Shown here: piece after piece, positions 42,940-51,679 of the stretch
Numbering within the stretch: position 1 is the stretch's first letter
How the letters are laid out: each line of letters opens with the position of its first letter
NCBI GenBank assembly: GCA_965228045.1
Contig: OZ245789.1
Span: forward strand, 1,302,001 to 1,366,000
Source: JANQEU01 sp965228045
Lineage (GTDB): Bacteria; Bacteroidota; Bacteroidia; Cytophagales; Cyclobacteriaceae
Direction of reading: 5' to 3'
DNA length: 64,000 bases
Made by a program: the position numbers and the translations under genes
Notes under the pieces: model-generated
Databases searched by the model: none
What the model was told of the DNA's origin: nothing
What the model saw: only the letters and a program-made list of their open reading frames with translations

Positions 42940-43784
42940 AAGAAAATGAACTTAAAGCTCTCGTTACGCTACTAGAGGACGATGACATGGAAGTGGTGTC
43001 GCATGTCGAGAAGCAGATCAGGTCATTTGGTACCTCTATCATCCCCTTTTTGGAGCAGGAGTGGGAGACCCAATTCAACCCGATCATACAACGCAAAATT
43101 GAGGACCTCATTCATCATCTTCAATTTGAACTCGTACAGGAGAGACTGCTGAGCTGGAAAGACAACGAAGAAGGTGACCTGTTGAAGGGGTTATGGCTTT
43201 TGGCCACCTACCAGTACCCGGACCTGGAGTTGGAATATTTGCAGAAAGAAATTGATCAGCTCTATTATGATGCATGGACGGAGGTGAAAGATGATATGGC
43301 GCCCTTTGATCAGGTAAGAATGCTCAATAGTGTGATTTTTGATAAATTCAAATTCAGGGCCAATACCAAGAACTTTCATTCTCCTGCCAATTCAATGATC
43401 CACAGTGTATTAGAGTCAAGAAAAGGAAACCCGATTTCCCTTTGCTCTATTTATATGCTGCTTGCGCAAAAGCTAAACTTACCGATTTACGGTGTCAACT
43501 TACCGAACTTATTTATTCTCACCTATAAGACTGATGATATACAGTTTTATGTGAATGTGTTTAACCGCGGATTGATCTTTTCCAAAGAGGACATTGACAA
43601 TTATATAGATCATTTAAAGCTTACGCCTGACGATATTTATTATCAGCCCTGCTCCCATACACAGATTCTCATACGTTACCTCAGAAATCTGATTGTCTCC
43701 TTTGACAAAGTGGGTGATTATCACAAAAGCGATGAAATCAAAATTATCCTTAAGAAGTTTGATCCAGGTCAGTTGGATTACTGA
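42936..43784 (+). CDS. SirB1/transglutaminase-like family protein
   Basis: 282 residues, cytoplasmic. The N-terminal 90 residues are helical and acidic. The transglutaminase-like core includes RANTKNFHSPANSMIHSVLE and RKGNPISLCSIYMLLAQKLN, typical of the SirB1 family, in which the catalytic Cys is often replaced; here Cys is present in SLCSIY. The function is unclear; in other bacteria it is linked to TPR or regulatory roles. It overlaps the carboxylase gene by 4 bp and the convergent phosphopantetheinyl transferase gene by 7 bp. Confidence 0.85.
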   Translation: MKENELKALVTLLEDDDMEVVSHVEKQIRSFGTSIIPFLEQEWETQFNPIIQRKIEDLIHHLQFELVQERLLSWKDNEEGDLLKGLWLLATYQYPDLELEYLQKEIDQLYYDAWTEVKDDMAPFDQVRMLNSVIFDKFKFRANTKNFHSPANSMIHSVLESRKGNPISLCSIYMLLAQKLNLPIYGVNLPNLFILTYKTDDIQFYVNVFNRGLIFSKEDIDNYIDHLKLTPDDIYYQPCSHTQILIRYLRNLIVSFDKVGDYHKSDEIKIILKKFDPGQLDY

Positions 43785-44374
43785 TTGAAAGCCAGCCAGT
43801 AGTCATTGATTTTTTCCACGGCTATCTGAAAATGTTTGCTTCCCGGCTCCTTAAGATTTTCTATTTCCAATAGATTATCTGTTAGAAACTGACTTCTAAG
43901 GTCATCTTTCAGACTGAGCTTTTTTCGTCCATAGATTTTGTACACCACCTCCTTAGCGGCCCATATCTGGCACAATTTGTCCAGATCATCCTCCTTCTCT
44001 CCATTGTTTACAAATCTTGGACTCACCAGGCGTAGTTTCTCCCGGGGTAATTCCAGGTCAATGCCACATGGCTCCATTTCATTGATCAGGACAGCCGCCA
44101 TGGGCCATGAATGGGTAATGGAAATGTGGATTTTAGAACCGATTAGTCTTGGTTTTCCTTCCTTATTCTTTTCAATTCCCTTGTACTTCTGGTGGTGTAT
44201 GTCACAAAGGTGTTTGGTGAGGATTCTGGTGACCAGCCATTCAGCCTGCTTGTTCATTAGTGCTTCAGGAGCCACCTCTTCATGCAATTCTTCCAGTTGA
44301 GAATTTGTTTCCTTTATGTGCCACACCGCATAGGTGCTTTTAGGATTGATGGGTTTTGAAAGCAGAATTGGCAT
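43778..44374 (-). CDS. 4'-phosphopantetheinyl transferase superfamily protein
   Basis: 198 residues from the ATG at 44374, beginning MPILLSKPINPKSTYAVWHI; the frame to 44464 would add an unrelated hydrophobic leader that crosses the divergent gene start. Key motifs are ITHSWPMAA, CGIDLELPREKL (Mg-binding Asp/Glu) and IWAAKEVVYKIYG (WAxKE). It transfers phosphopantetheine from CoA to carrier proteins. Its size is in the AcpS/Sfp half-range; in Bacteroidota such genes can supply the sole holo-ACP synthase or serve a secondary pathway. Confidence 0.9.
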   Translation of the reverse strand: MPILLSKPINPKSTYAVWHIKETNSQLEELHEEVAPEALMNKQAEWLVTRILTKHLCDIHHQKYKGIEKNKEGKPRLIGSKIHISITHSWPMAAVLINEMEPCGIDLELPREKLRLVSPRFVNNGEKEDDLDKLCQIWAAKEVVYKIYGRKKLSLKDDLRSQFLTDNLLEIENLKEPGSKHFQIAVEKINDYWLAFNQ

Positions 44375-44400
44375 GAAAATCCGGATAAACCACAATGTAA

Positions 44401-44408
44401 TAATTTTG
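44401..44408 (+). promoter_or_regulatory. TAnnTTTG -7 box before the WD40 gene
   Basis: TAATTTTG matches the consensus exactly and ends 8 bp before the ATG at 44417, implying a very short or absent leader. No TTG lies at the normal -33 spacing, so confidence is limited. Confidence 0.35.
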
Positions 44409-44416
44409 TGATATTC

Positions 44417-45328
44417 ATGAAACAAAGAATAGAAGTAGAAAAAATTCATACCTACGCTGGACATAAAGATTGTGTCTACACCTTGGAAAAATTCAATTCA
44501 AAAGAATTCTTCTCCGCAGGTGGCGATGGAATGGTGGTACATTGGAATTTGGATAAACTGGAATCAGGTACTATGATCGCCAAAGTCCCCAATTCCATTT
44601 ATGCATTACACTACATGCCTGCTGAGGATATACTGGTTGTCGGACATAATTATGACGGAATTCATCTGATTGGGGTCAAGGATAAGAAGGAGAAGGGTTC
44701 CCTCAAATTGACGGAGGCGGCTATTTTTGATATAAAATCAGACAGTCAGAACATCTATGTGGGTACCGGAGATGGAGACGTAATCGTGGTGGATAAAAAT
44801 AAACTTACAATAAAAACTAAAATTGAGCATTCTTCTAAAAGTGCAAGAACAATCTATTCGATGAAAGGAAAGCTACTGATCGGCTACAGCGATAACCATA
44901 TCCGGGTCATCGATAAGATGAACTGGACACTCACACAGGACATCGATGCTCATAAAATTTCTGTGTTTTCCCTGACCTCTGACCCGGATCAAAAGTACGT
45001 TTTGAGCGCCAGTCGGGATGCGCATTTGAAAATTTGGTCAGCCGATTCCATGGATTTAAAAAAGGACATTGTGGCCCATATGTTTGCCATCAATCATGTC
45101 ACATACAGTCCGGATGGTCAACATTTCGTAACTTGTAGCATGGATAAGTCCATAAAGGTTTGGGATTCAGATACTTTTGCACTTATCAAGGTGATAGACA
45201 AGGCAAGACATGCCGGACATGGCACATCCGTCAACAAGCTGCTTTGGCTGGAACACAACAATTATTTAGTGTCATGCAGTGATGACCGGTCAATTTCGGT
45301 GTGGAATATAAAATTTGGTGATTTATGA
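44417..45328 (+). CDS. WD40-repeat protein
   Basis: 303 residues from the ATG at 44417 (MKQRIEVEKIHTYAGHKDCV); a GTG at 44408 would overlap the -7 box. WD40-type repeats close with VVHWNLDKL, LKIWSADSM, IKVWDSDTF and ISVWNIKFG, and start with DAHKISVFSLTSDPDQKYVL-type segments. It is a cytoplasmic seven-blade propeller, with no signal peptide and no fused domain. It is probably a scaffold; the 4-bp overlap with the DivIVA-like gene suggests a partner role in cell-pole or division functions. Confidence 0.92.
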   Translation: MKQRIEVEKIHTYAGHKDCVYTLEKFNSKEFFSAGGDGMVVHWNLDKLESGTMIAKVPNSIYALHYMPAEDILVVGHNYDGIHLIGVKDKKEKGSLKLTEAAIFDIKSDSQNIYVGTGDGDVIVVDKNKLTIKTKIEHSSKSARTIYSMKGKLLIGYSDNHIRVIDKMNWTLTQDIDAHKISVFSLTSDPDQKYVLSASRDAHLKIWSADSMDLKKDIVAHMFAINHVTYSPDGQHFVTCSMDKSIKVWDSDTFALIKVIDKARHAGHGTSVNKLLWLEHNNYLVSCSDDRSISVWNIKFGDL

Positions 45329-46134
45329 GAATTACGCCATTAGAGATAAGGCAAAAAAGCTTTGAAAAGAAGCTTAGGGGTTATGATAAAGATGAAGTCA
45401 ATGCCTTTCTGACATCGCTATCGAATGAATGGGAACGGATAGTAGATGAAAATAAAGAATACAGGATCAAACTCGAGCAGTCCGAAAAGGAAGTCAAAAA
45501 GCTACGAGAGGTGGAGTCGAGCTTGTACAAGACACTTAAGACCGCTGAGGATACCGGTGCGAATCTGATAGATCAGGCCAATAGGGCGGCTGAGTTACAC
45601 CTCAAGGAAGCTGAAATGAACGCGCAAGGGGTGCTCAACGAATCAAAATCCAAGGCCAAAGCCATTATTGAAAATTCCGAGCTGCAGGCGAAGGAAATAA
45701 TTGATGAAATGCAGCAGGCGGTCAAAGAACTGGAGAAGAATTACAAGTCCATAGAAAGCCAGCGGGATACACTCATAGGTGAGCTAAGTAATCTGGCAGA
45801 CGATATTAAGGATCGTCTTCAGCGTACGGAGCGTCAGCATCATAAGTTCCAGCTTGAGGATCACCTGATCCGTGTCCGGGAGCTTGTTCGTGAATCTGAG
45901 GCAAGGATCAATAAGGAACAACTCTCACCGACTGCAGCAAGATCCTCCATACCAAAGGTGGAGTCTAAAAGTCCTGAAGCGGAGAAGAAGCTAAGTGATT
46001 TTATTCGCTCAAAGTCTGGGGATACTCCCTCAAATCCTCAACAAAAAAAACCGGAAAAAGTCCACGTAGCGGAGGATGAAGAGAGCGAAGGGCTCTCGGG
46101 CAAGGGATCTTTTTTCGATCAGGTTGACAATTGA
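45325..46134 (+). CDS. DivIVA-domain protein
   Basis: 269 residues. The DivIVA head is clear: MRITPLEIRQKSFEKKLRGY, then DKDEVNAFLTSLSNEWERI. A long coiled coil follows (about 45-195), rich in K/E/A heptads. A polar, low-complexity tail holds SPEAEKKLSDFIRSKSGD. DivIVA proteins bind curved membrane or organise division and pole proteins; in Bacteroidota the role is little known. It lies between WD40 and folB genes, overlapping the former by 4 bp and ending 2 bp before the latter. Confidence 0.9.
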   Translation: MRITPLEIRQKSFEKKLRGYDKDEVNAFLTSLSNEWERIVDENKEYRIKLEQSEKEVKKLREVESSLYKTLKTAEDTGANLIDQANRAAELHLKEAEMNAQGVLNESKSKAKAIIENSELQAKEIIDEMQQAVKELEKNYKSIESQRDTLIGELSNLADDIKDRLQRTERQHHKFQLEDHLIRVRELVRESEARINKEQLSPTAARSSIPKVESKSPEAEKKLSDFIRSKSGDTPSNPQQKKPEKVHVAEDEESEGLSGKGSFFDQVDN

Positions 46135-46136
46135 TC

Positions 46137-46487
46137 ATGGGTAAAATCTACCTTGAAGGCCTGGAGTTCTATGCCCGACATGGATATTATGAAGAGGAAC
46201 GAAAGATCGGCAACAAGTACAGTGTGGATGTCATACTGGAGCTAGATTTTAAGTCAGCTGCTGAGTCTGATAAGCTGGAAGGTACAGTGGATTATGAGTC
46301 AGTTTATAACGTGATCAAGGAAGTCATGTTAATCGATTCTATGCTTCTGGAGCACCTTGCCGGTAAAATGATAAACTCTTTGAAAACGAACTTCAGCCAG
46401 GTGGAGAAAGTAACGGTAAAAGTAAGTAAATACAATCCTCCGATCAGGGGGCTCTGTCATCGGGCGATGGTGGAGCTATCAGGTTGA
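46137..46487 (+). CDS. folB: Dihydroneopterin aldolase
   Basis: 116 residues from the ATG at 46137 (MGKIYLEGLEFYARHGYYEE); a TTG at 46131 is possible but less likely. Conserved family features are EFYARHGYYEEER (active-site Glu), VDYESVYNVIKEV, LLEHLAGKM and VTVKVSKYNPPIRG. It converts dihydroneopterin to hydroxymethyl-dihydropterin and glycolaldehyde in folate synthesis. Its end overlaps the convergent HesB-like gene by 31 bp. Confidence 0.94.
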   Translation: MGKIYLEGLEFYARHGYYEEERKIGNKYSVDVILELDFKSAAESDKLEGTVDYESVYNVIKEVMLIDSMLLEHLAGKMINSLKTNFSQVEKVTVKVSKYNPPIRGLCHRAMVELSG

Positions 46488-46777
46488 TCCTGATCTTCAA
46501 ATACAAATCCCCGGGCGTCGGCACCTTCGTAGAATTCTATTTTCTTGCCAATTAGGTACATCATTTGTCTTTTCTGGACAAAAACCCTCACACCTTCAAC
46601 TTCATAGATAGTATCGTCATCCTTGGGTTTGTCAAATCCAAGTACAAAGTTCACACCCGCACACCCTCTTCCTCCTTTTACACCAATCCTTAGACCGTAA
46701 CCGACGGGGATGTTCTTTTTCTCGAGAATTTCCTTGATCTCAATCAAAGCCTGGGACGAAATGTGAACGGGCATCAT
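46457..46777 (-). CDS. HesB/IscA-like protein lacking the C-terminal CGC motif
   Basis: 106 residues from the ATG at 46777; a TTG at 46786 is the other option. It has the A-type carrier fold (ISSQALIEIKEIL, LRIGVKGGRGCAGVNFVLGF, YEGADARGFVFEDQ). Standard A-type carriers use three cysteines: one in the GGCSG region and a CGC pair near the C-terminus. Here the first is kept as GGRGCAGVN, but the tail reads ARGFVF with no CGC. So it may not carry an Fe-S cluster in the usual way. It is divergent from the membrane-anchored gene at 46839 and shares the promoter region. Confidence 0.85.
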   Translation of the reverse strand: MMPVHISSQALIEIKEILEKKNIPVGYGLRIGVKGGRGCAGVNFVLGFDKPKDDDTIYEVEGVRVFVQKRQMMYLIGKKIEFYEGADARGFVFEDQDQPDSSTIAR

Positions 46778-46805
46778 TTGGGGCAAAAGAAAATCTTTAT
46801 TTTTG
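46777..46805 (+). promoter_or_regulatory. Strong Bacteroidota-type promoter
   Basis: TTTG (46777-46780), 17 bp, TATTTTTG (46798-46805): both boxes match the consensus exactly. It ends 33 bp before the ATG at 46839, and rules out the longer frame that starts at 46803. It overlaps the first codons of the divergent HesB-like gene. Confidence 0.7.
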
Positions 46806-46838
46806 AAAATAACCCATCGAGATACAACATCATATTCA

Positions 46839-47357
46839 ATGGATATATTAATTGAACTTATAAAGAACCTCGGACCGGCCCTGTTAGTTCTATACGCAGT
46901 GTATTTAATGGTAAGGTCATTTACGTCTTCCAGGATGGAGGAGCTTAGACAGCAAGGGGTTCAAAAAAATCAAAAAACTGTCCTGCCCATCAGGCTTCAG
47001 GCCTATGAACGTATAACCCTGCTTCTGGAGCGCGTTTCTCCCAGCAACATTATCGGGAGATTGAACAATCCGGAGTTTTCCGCCAAGGAATTCCAGCAGG
47101 TATTGGTTTCGGAGATACGACAGGAGTTTAACCACAATCTTTCGCAGCAACTATACATGTCGGACGAAGCCTGGGCTTATGTTTCCGGTGCGGTTGAAGA
47201 TGTGATCACCACCATCAATGAAGCAGGACGTAAGATGGGAGAGGATGCCAGGGGACTGGACCTTGCCAAGGAAGTTTTCGAAAGCAATATTGAAAAAAAC
47301 TCAGTGAGAAATGCGATTTCATATCTGAAAAATGAGATTAGAGAAGTATTTTATTGA
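46839..47357 (+). CDS. Membrane-anchored helical protein of unknown function
   Basis: 172 residues. One N-terminal membrane helix (IKNLGPALLVLYAVYLMV) is followed by a cytoplasmic helical domain (LPIRLQAYERITLLLERVSP, EFNHNLSQQLYMSDEAWAYV). I have seen similar genes in Bacteroidota next to the DUF1232 gene found here, but no function is known to me. Its stop overlaps the next ATG by 1 bp (TGATG), giving translational coupling. Confidence 0.8.
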   Translation: MDILIELIKNLGPALLVLYAVYLMVRSFTSSRMEELRQQGVQKNQKTVLPIRLQAYERITLLLERVSPSNIIGRLNNPEFSAKEFQQVLVSEIRQEFNHNLSQQLYMSDEAWAYVSGAVEDVITTINEAGRKMGEDARGLDLAKEVFESNIEKNSVRNAISYLKNEIREVFY

Positions 47358-47758
47358 TGCCAGGTATAAAGAAGATTTGGGAAAAAGCTAAGAAGTCTGT
47401 TAAGGAGAACGAGAAGCTCAAAACAATTGGAGATCAGGCCAGGGAAAAGCTGACTGAGATATCAAAAAGTTCTGAAGACAGAGGAGACTTTGCGAGAAAA
47501 GTCAGTACGTTGATAAGGATGCTGCGATCACATATCAATGGTGAGTACCGTGCGTTTTCTGGTCAGACACTGCTTATGATCGCATTTGCGCTGTTATATT
47601 TCATAATTCCCACCGACCTTATTCCTGATTTTCTTCCGGTTTTAGGGTTATCTGATGACATAGCTCTGGTCTATTATATTATTCGAAACATCAGTGTCGA
47701 TTTGGAAAGTTTTGAAGAATGGGAAGCGCAATCTGGCGAACAATCAAATAATGTTTAA
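47357..47758 (+). CDS. DUF1232/YkvA-family membrane protein
   Basis: 133 residues from the ATG at 47357. A charged helical N-terminus (KIWEKAKKSVKENEKLKTIG) precedes the DUF1232 core: LLMIAFALLYFIIPTDLIPDFLPVLGLSDDIALVYYI. The YFIxPxDLIPDxxPxxGxxDD signature is complete. It is predicted to associate with the membrane by this hydrophobic hairpin. Function is unknown; coupled to the preceding anchored protein. Confidence 0.88.
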   Translation: MPGIKKIWEKAKKSVKENEKLKTIGDQAREKLTEISKSSEDRGDFARKVSTLIRMLRSHINGEYRAFSGQTLLMIAFALLYFIIPTDLIPDFLPVLGLSDDIALVYYIIRNISVDLESFEEWEAQSGEQSNNV

Positions 47759-47792
47759 ATTTCGGTCTAAATCAACCTAAAGATTTGACTAT

Positions 47793-48476
47793 ATGTCAAA
47801 TAAAACCGCATTAATAGCCGGAGCCACTGGATTAGTTGGTAAAGAGCTTGTCAAGCTTTTGATCAATGATCCTGCATTCCGGGAAGTGAAGATCATTAGC
47901 CGAAGGTCTCTGGATATCAATCATGAAAAGATCAAAGAAATCCTCATTGAGGATTTTGAAAAGCTGGATGAATATAAGGATGAGTTTAACGTAAACCAGG
48001 TCTTCTGTTGTTTGGGGACCACCATGAAAAAGGCGGGATCCAAGGAGATGTTTAGAAAAATTGATGTGGATTATCCCATAAAAATGGCTGAACTGGCAAA
48101 AGGGCAGGATCAGTTTGAAACGTACCATATCGTCACATCGATAGGCTCCAGTGCGGAATCGGCCTTATTTTACAATAAAGTCAAAGGGGAGGTGGAAGAT
48201 GCACTGAAGAAACTGGACCTCAAATCTCTAAAAATCTATCAGCCATCCCTTCTTCTGGGAAAAAGATCCGATTTCCGGTTAATGGAAGAAATAGGGAAAG
48301 GTATAAGTGCCTTTCTTTCCTTCTTTGTGATCGGTGGCAGGGAGACCAGACTTTGGTCCATTAAGGGAGAGGATGTAGCAAGGTCTATGCAATTTATTGC
48401 CATACAGGGCAAAGAAGGATTGCAGGTACTTAGGCCAAAAGATATGATCAAAATCGCCCACGCACAACCACTCTAG
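47793..48476 (+). CDS. NAD(P)-binding Rossmann-fold protein, TIP30-like
   Basis: 227 residues, cytoplasmic. The nucleotide-binding turn is ALIAGATGLVGKELVKLL. An atypical short-chain/extended-SDR fold follows (QVFCCLGTTMKKAGSKEMFR, VDYPIKMAELAKGQ), with HIVTSIGSSAESALFYNKVK containing the Tyr/Lys pair. This is the HTATIP2/TIP30-like oxidoreductase group. The substrate is unknown. A 34-bp gap separates it from the previous gene, and the DTD gene starts 4 bp after it. Confidence 0.85.
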   Translation: MSNKTALIAGATGLVGKELVKLLINDPAFREVKIISRRSLDINHEKIKEILIEDFEKLDEYKDEFNVNQVFCCLGTTMKKAGSKEMFRKIDVDYPIKMAELAKGQDQFETYHIVTSIGSSAESALFYNKVKGEVEDALKKLDLKSLKIYQPSLLLGKRSDFRLMEEIGKGISAFLSFFVIGGRETRLWSIKGEDVARSMQFIAIQGKEGLQVLRPKDMIKIAHAQPL

Positions 48477-48480
48477 ATTC

Positions 48481-48933
48481 TTGATTGCAGTTCTTCAAAG
48501 AAGCAGACAAGCCTCAGTAAGCATCGCCAACGAAGTAGTAGGGTCGATAGATTTCGGGTTAGTAATACTGCTGGGAATAGAGGAGGCTGATGGGCCTGAT
48601 GACATCGAATGGCTTACGAGAAAAATCATAAATCTCAGGATTTTTAATGACAGTGACGGTGTGATGAATGTGAGTTGTCAGGACGCAGGAGGGGATTACC
48701 TTGTTATCAGTCAGTTTACCTTACATGCCAGTACAAAAAAAGGCAATAGACCCTCATATATCAAATCGGCAGGACCAGACATCTCAAAGCCACTTTATCA
48801 GGATTTTGTTCAGCAGCTTGAATCGATTTCCGGAAAAACTGTTCAAACCGGTGAGTTTGGTGCGGACATGCAGGTGTCGCTGATCAATGATGGACCAGTA
48901 ACTATTTTGATTGACACAAAGGACAAAAAGTAG
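48481..48933 (+). CDS. dtd: D-aminoacyl-tRNA deacylase
   Basis: 150 residues from a TTG start, required because the family N-terminus (MIAVLQRSRQASVSI) begins exactly there. The active-site motif SQFTLHASTKKGNRPSY (residues about 77-93) and the C-terminal NDGPVTILIDT, with the cross-subunit Gly-Pro, are both present. It removes D-amino acids wrongly attached to tRNA. Start 4 bp after the oxidoreductase stop suggests read-through transcription and reduced translation by the TTG codon. Confidence 0.94.
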   Translation: MIAVLQRSRQASVSIANEVVGSIDFGLVILLGIEEADGPDDIEWLTRKIINLRIFNDSDGVMNVSCQDAGGDYLVISQFTLHASTKKGNRPSYIKSAGPDISKPLYQDFVQQLESISGKTVQTGEFGADMQVSLINDGPVTILIDTKDKK

Positions 48934-48961
48934 TCAGAAAATATACTTTTTGATTCATCTC

Positions 48962-48990
48962 TTGTATAGGCGTAAAAAGCTCTATTTTTG
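48962..48990 (+). promoter_or_regulatory. Promoter of the lepA operon
   Basis: TTG (48962-48964), 18 bp, TATTTTTG (48983-48990) exactly match the Bacteroidota consensus. It ends 23 bp before the lepA ATG. As lepA, folD, queE and the PorE-like gene are linked by gaps of 2 bp or less, this may drive all four. Confidence 0.65.
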
Positions 48991-49013
48991 CAATCTTTTT
49001 CAGAGAAATCCGG

Positions 49014-50801
49014 ATGGACAAAATTCGAAATTTTTGCATAATCGCACATATAGATCATGGTAAGAGTACTCTGGCCGATCGATTGCTTGAGTTCACTAAA
49101 ACTGTTTCTGACAGGGACATGCAGCAGCAGTTACTGGATGATATGGATCTGGAACGTGAACGCGGTATCACCATCAAGAGCCATGCTATTCAGATGAACT
49201 ACGAAAAAGATGGTGAGGTGTATACCCTCAACCTGATCGACACTCCGGGACACGTGGATTTTTCATACGAAGTATCCAGATCTATTGCAGCCTGTGAAGG
49301 GGCGCTTTTGGTGGTTGATGCCAGCCAGGGTATTGAGGCTCAAACCATCTCTAACTTATACCTGGCAATTGAGCATGACCTTGAGGTTATCCCAATCCTG
49401 AATAAGATTGACCTACCTGGGGCCATGCCCGATGAAGTTTCTGATCAGATCATAGACCTCATAGGTTGTAAAAAAGAAGATATTTTGCATGCCAGTGCGA
49501 AAGAGGGGATAGGCATAGATGAAATTTTGCATGCCATAGTGGAAAGGGTACCTGCTCCCGAAGGTGTGGTGGATGAACCTTTGCAGGCCATGATCTTTGA
49601 TTCGGTCTTCAATTCATATCGAGGTATCGAGGTCTTTTTCCGCGTTTTCAATGGCTCGATCAGGAAAGGTGATCATGTAAAATTTGTCAATACCGGTAAG
49701 ACCTATGATGCTGATGAAATTGGAGTGTTGAGACTCCAGCATGAGCCAAGACAGAAAATAGAAGCAGGGAATGTCGGCTACCTGATATCAGGCATCAAAG
49801 TAGCTAAGGAAGTAAAAGTGGGTGATACCATCACACATGTAGAAAATCCTACAAAACGACCAGTTAGAGGGTTTGAGGATGTGAAGCCAATGGTCTTTGC
49901 GGGCATTTACCCGGTAGAGACCAGTGAATTTGAGGAATTGAGAGCTTCCATGGAAAAGCTACAACTCAACGATGCCTCTCTGGTTTGGGAACCGGAGACA
50001 TCGGCGGCCCTTGGGTTCGGTTTCCGGTGCGGATTTCTGGGGATGCTTCATATGGAAATTGTCCAGGAGAGGCTGGAAAGAGAATTTGACATGACCGTCA
50101 TCACCACTGTCCCTTCTGTCCGCTTCTTGGCTGTCAAAAATGATGAAGAGAAAATTCCGGTAAGTGCTCCATCGGAAATGCCCGAGCCAAACATGATATC
50201 ACATGTAGAAGAGCCTTTTATCAAGGCACAGATTATCACCAAATCGGAATTCATAGGACCGGTCATCGCCCTTTGCATGGACAAAAGAGGTGAAATTAAG
50301 AATCAGGTCTATCTGACCTCTGACAGAGTGGAGCTCACTTTTGAGTTGCCGCTGGCCGAAATCGTTTTTGACTTTTTTGATAAATTAAAAACGATTTCCA
50401 GAGGTTATGCATCGCTGGACTACGAAGTGATTGGTTATAGAAAATCGAGTCTCGTGAAATTGGACATTATGCTTAATGGAGATAAGGTGGATGCTCTGTC
50501 TGCCATCGTGCACAGAGATAAGGCTTACGAATGGGGGAAACGACTCTGTGAAAAGCTCAGGGAATTACTTCCTCGTCAAATGTTCGAGATCGCCATCCAG
50601 GCCGCTATTGGTACCAAAGTGATCGCGAGAGAAACTGTAAAAGCCATGCGGAAAAATGTTTTGGCAAAATGTTACGGAGGTGATATTACGCGGAAGAGAA
50701 AGCTTCTGGAGAAACAGAAAAAAGGTAAAAAACGAATGCGTCAGGTGGGAAATGTAGAGATTCCACAGGAAGCATTTATGGCAGTACTTAAACTAGACTA
50801 A
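49014..50801 (+). CDS. lepA: Elongation factor 4 (LepA)
   Basis: 595 residues. GTPase motifs: AHIDHGKST (G1), RGITI (G2), DTPGHVDFS (G3), NKIDLP (G4) and SAKEG (G5). LepA-specific domains follow, ending KKRMRQVGNVEIPQEAFMAV, the normal C-terminal domain. It binds the ribosome and affects elongation under stress. Length and motifs are standard. It is first gene of a tight four-gene cluster. Confidence 0.97.
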   Translation: MDKIRNFCIIAHIDHGKSTLADRLLEFTKTVSDRDMQQQLLDDMDLERERGITIKSHAIQMNYEKDGEVYTLNLIDTPGHVDFSYEVSRSIAACEGALLVVDASQGIEAQTISNLYLAIEHDLEVIPILNKIDLPGAMPDEVSDQIIDLIGCKKEDILHASAKEGIGIDEILHAIVERVPAPEGVVDEPLQAMIFDSVFNSYRGIEVFFRVFNGSIRKGDHVKFVNTGKTYDADEIGVLRLQHEPRQKIEAGNVGYLISGIKVAKEVKVGDTITHVENPTKRPVRGFEDVKPMVFAGIYPVETSEFEELRASMEKLQLNDASLVWEPETSAALGFGFRCGFLGMLHMEIVQERLEREFDMTVITTVPSVRFLAVKNDEEKIPVSAPSEMPEPNMISHVEEPFIKAQIITKSEFIGPVIALCMDKRGEIKNQVYLTSDRVELTFELPLAEIVFDFFDKLKTISRGYASLDYEVIGYRKSSLVKLDIMLNGDKVDALSAIVHRDKAYEWGKRLCEKLRELLPRQMFEIAIQAAIGTKVIARETVKAMRKNVLAKCYGGDITRKRKLLEKQKKGKKRMRQVGNVEIPQEAFMAVLKLD

Positions 50802-50803
50802 AA

Positions 50804-51679
50804 ATGGCTAAGCTGATAGACGGAAGAAAAATTTCAGAGGAAATTCGGGATGAGATTGCTCATCGTGTTTACCAGCTAAAATCTGATGGCCAAAGAGCGC
50901 CACATATCGCCATCATCCTGGTAGGTGATGACGGCGCCAGCCATACATACGTCAACGGTAAAATCAATGCTTGTCGCAAGGTGGGTTTCGATTATACCTT
51001 AATGCAGTTTGCAAGCACCATCACCGAATCAAAGCTTATTCAACACGTCGAATCACTCAATGCCGATGAGGACATCGATGGTTTCATCGTGCAACTACCT
51101 CTTCCGGATCATATTTCAGTAGAGAAAATTACTGAAAAGATTCACCCGGAAAAGGATGTGGACGGATTTACAAATCAAAACTTCGGCTCCATAGTCTCAT
51201 CAAACCCGCTTCTCCTTCCAGCTACGCCCTTTGGAGTAATGGAGCTGCTTAGAAGGTATGAGCTCAGCATAGAAGGTAAAAATTGTGTAGTGATCGGTGC
51301 CAGTCGTTTGACAGGTGCACCGTTGAGTCTGATGCTGCTTTCCCATGGGAATGCTACTGTTACTGTTTGTAATAAATACACCGAAAATCTTGAGAGGCAC
51401 ACCAGGGAGGCGGATATTCTCATCGTGGCGGTAGGCAAACCAGGACTTGTCACAGGAGATATGGTGAAGGAAGGGGCCATCGTAATCGATGTAGGGACTA
51501 CACGAGTGCAAGACAAAACCAAAAAGTCAGGATTCAGATTGAGTGGGGATGCGGATTTCGAGTCTGTGGAAAAGGTGGCCGGTTACATTACACCCGTCCC
51601 TGGAGGAGTAGGCCCCATGACCATTGCGTCACTCTTGATGAACACTTTAAAAGCCTATGAGTCAAATCACCTTACATAA
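50804..51679 (+). CDS. folD: Methylenetetrahydrofolate dehydrogenase/cyclohydrolase
   Basis: 291 residues, cytoplasmic. Catalytic features: SHTYVNGKINACRKVGF (Tyr/Lys pair), DGFIVQLPLPDHI, KDVDGFTNQN, the Rossmann site VVIGASRLTGAPLSLML, and the terminal TPVPGGVGPMTIA. It interconverts methylene-, methenyl- and formyl-tetrahydrofolate. In the Rossmann site, the usual GRSxxVGxP reads GASRLTGAP, a slight change. The start is 2 bp after lepA; its 3' end overlaps queE by 23 bp. Confidence 0.96.
   Translation: MAKLIDGRKISEEIRDEIAHRVYQLKSDGQRAPHIAIILVGDDGASHTYVNGKINACRKVGFDYTLMQFASTITESKLIQHVESLNADEDIDGFIVQLPLPDHISVEKITEKIHPEKDVDGFTNQNFGSIVSSNPLLLPATPFGVMELLRRYELSIEGKNCVVIGASRLTGAPLSLMLLSHGNATVTVCNKYTENLERHTREADILIVAVGKPGLVTGDMVKEGAIVIDVGTTRVQDKTKKSGFRLSGDADFESVEKVAGYITPVPGGVGPMTIASLLMNTLKAYESNHLT

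Noticed and set aside
44375..44464. Longer N-terminus for the phosphopantetheinyl transferase
   Set aside because: The added leader is hydrophobic, unlike the family, and crosses the promoter and start of the divergent WD40 gene.
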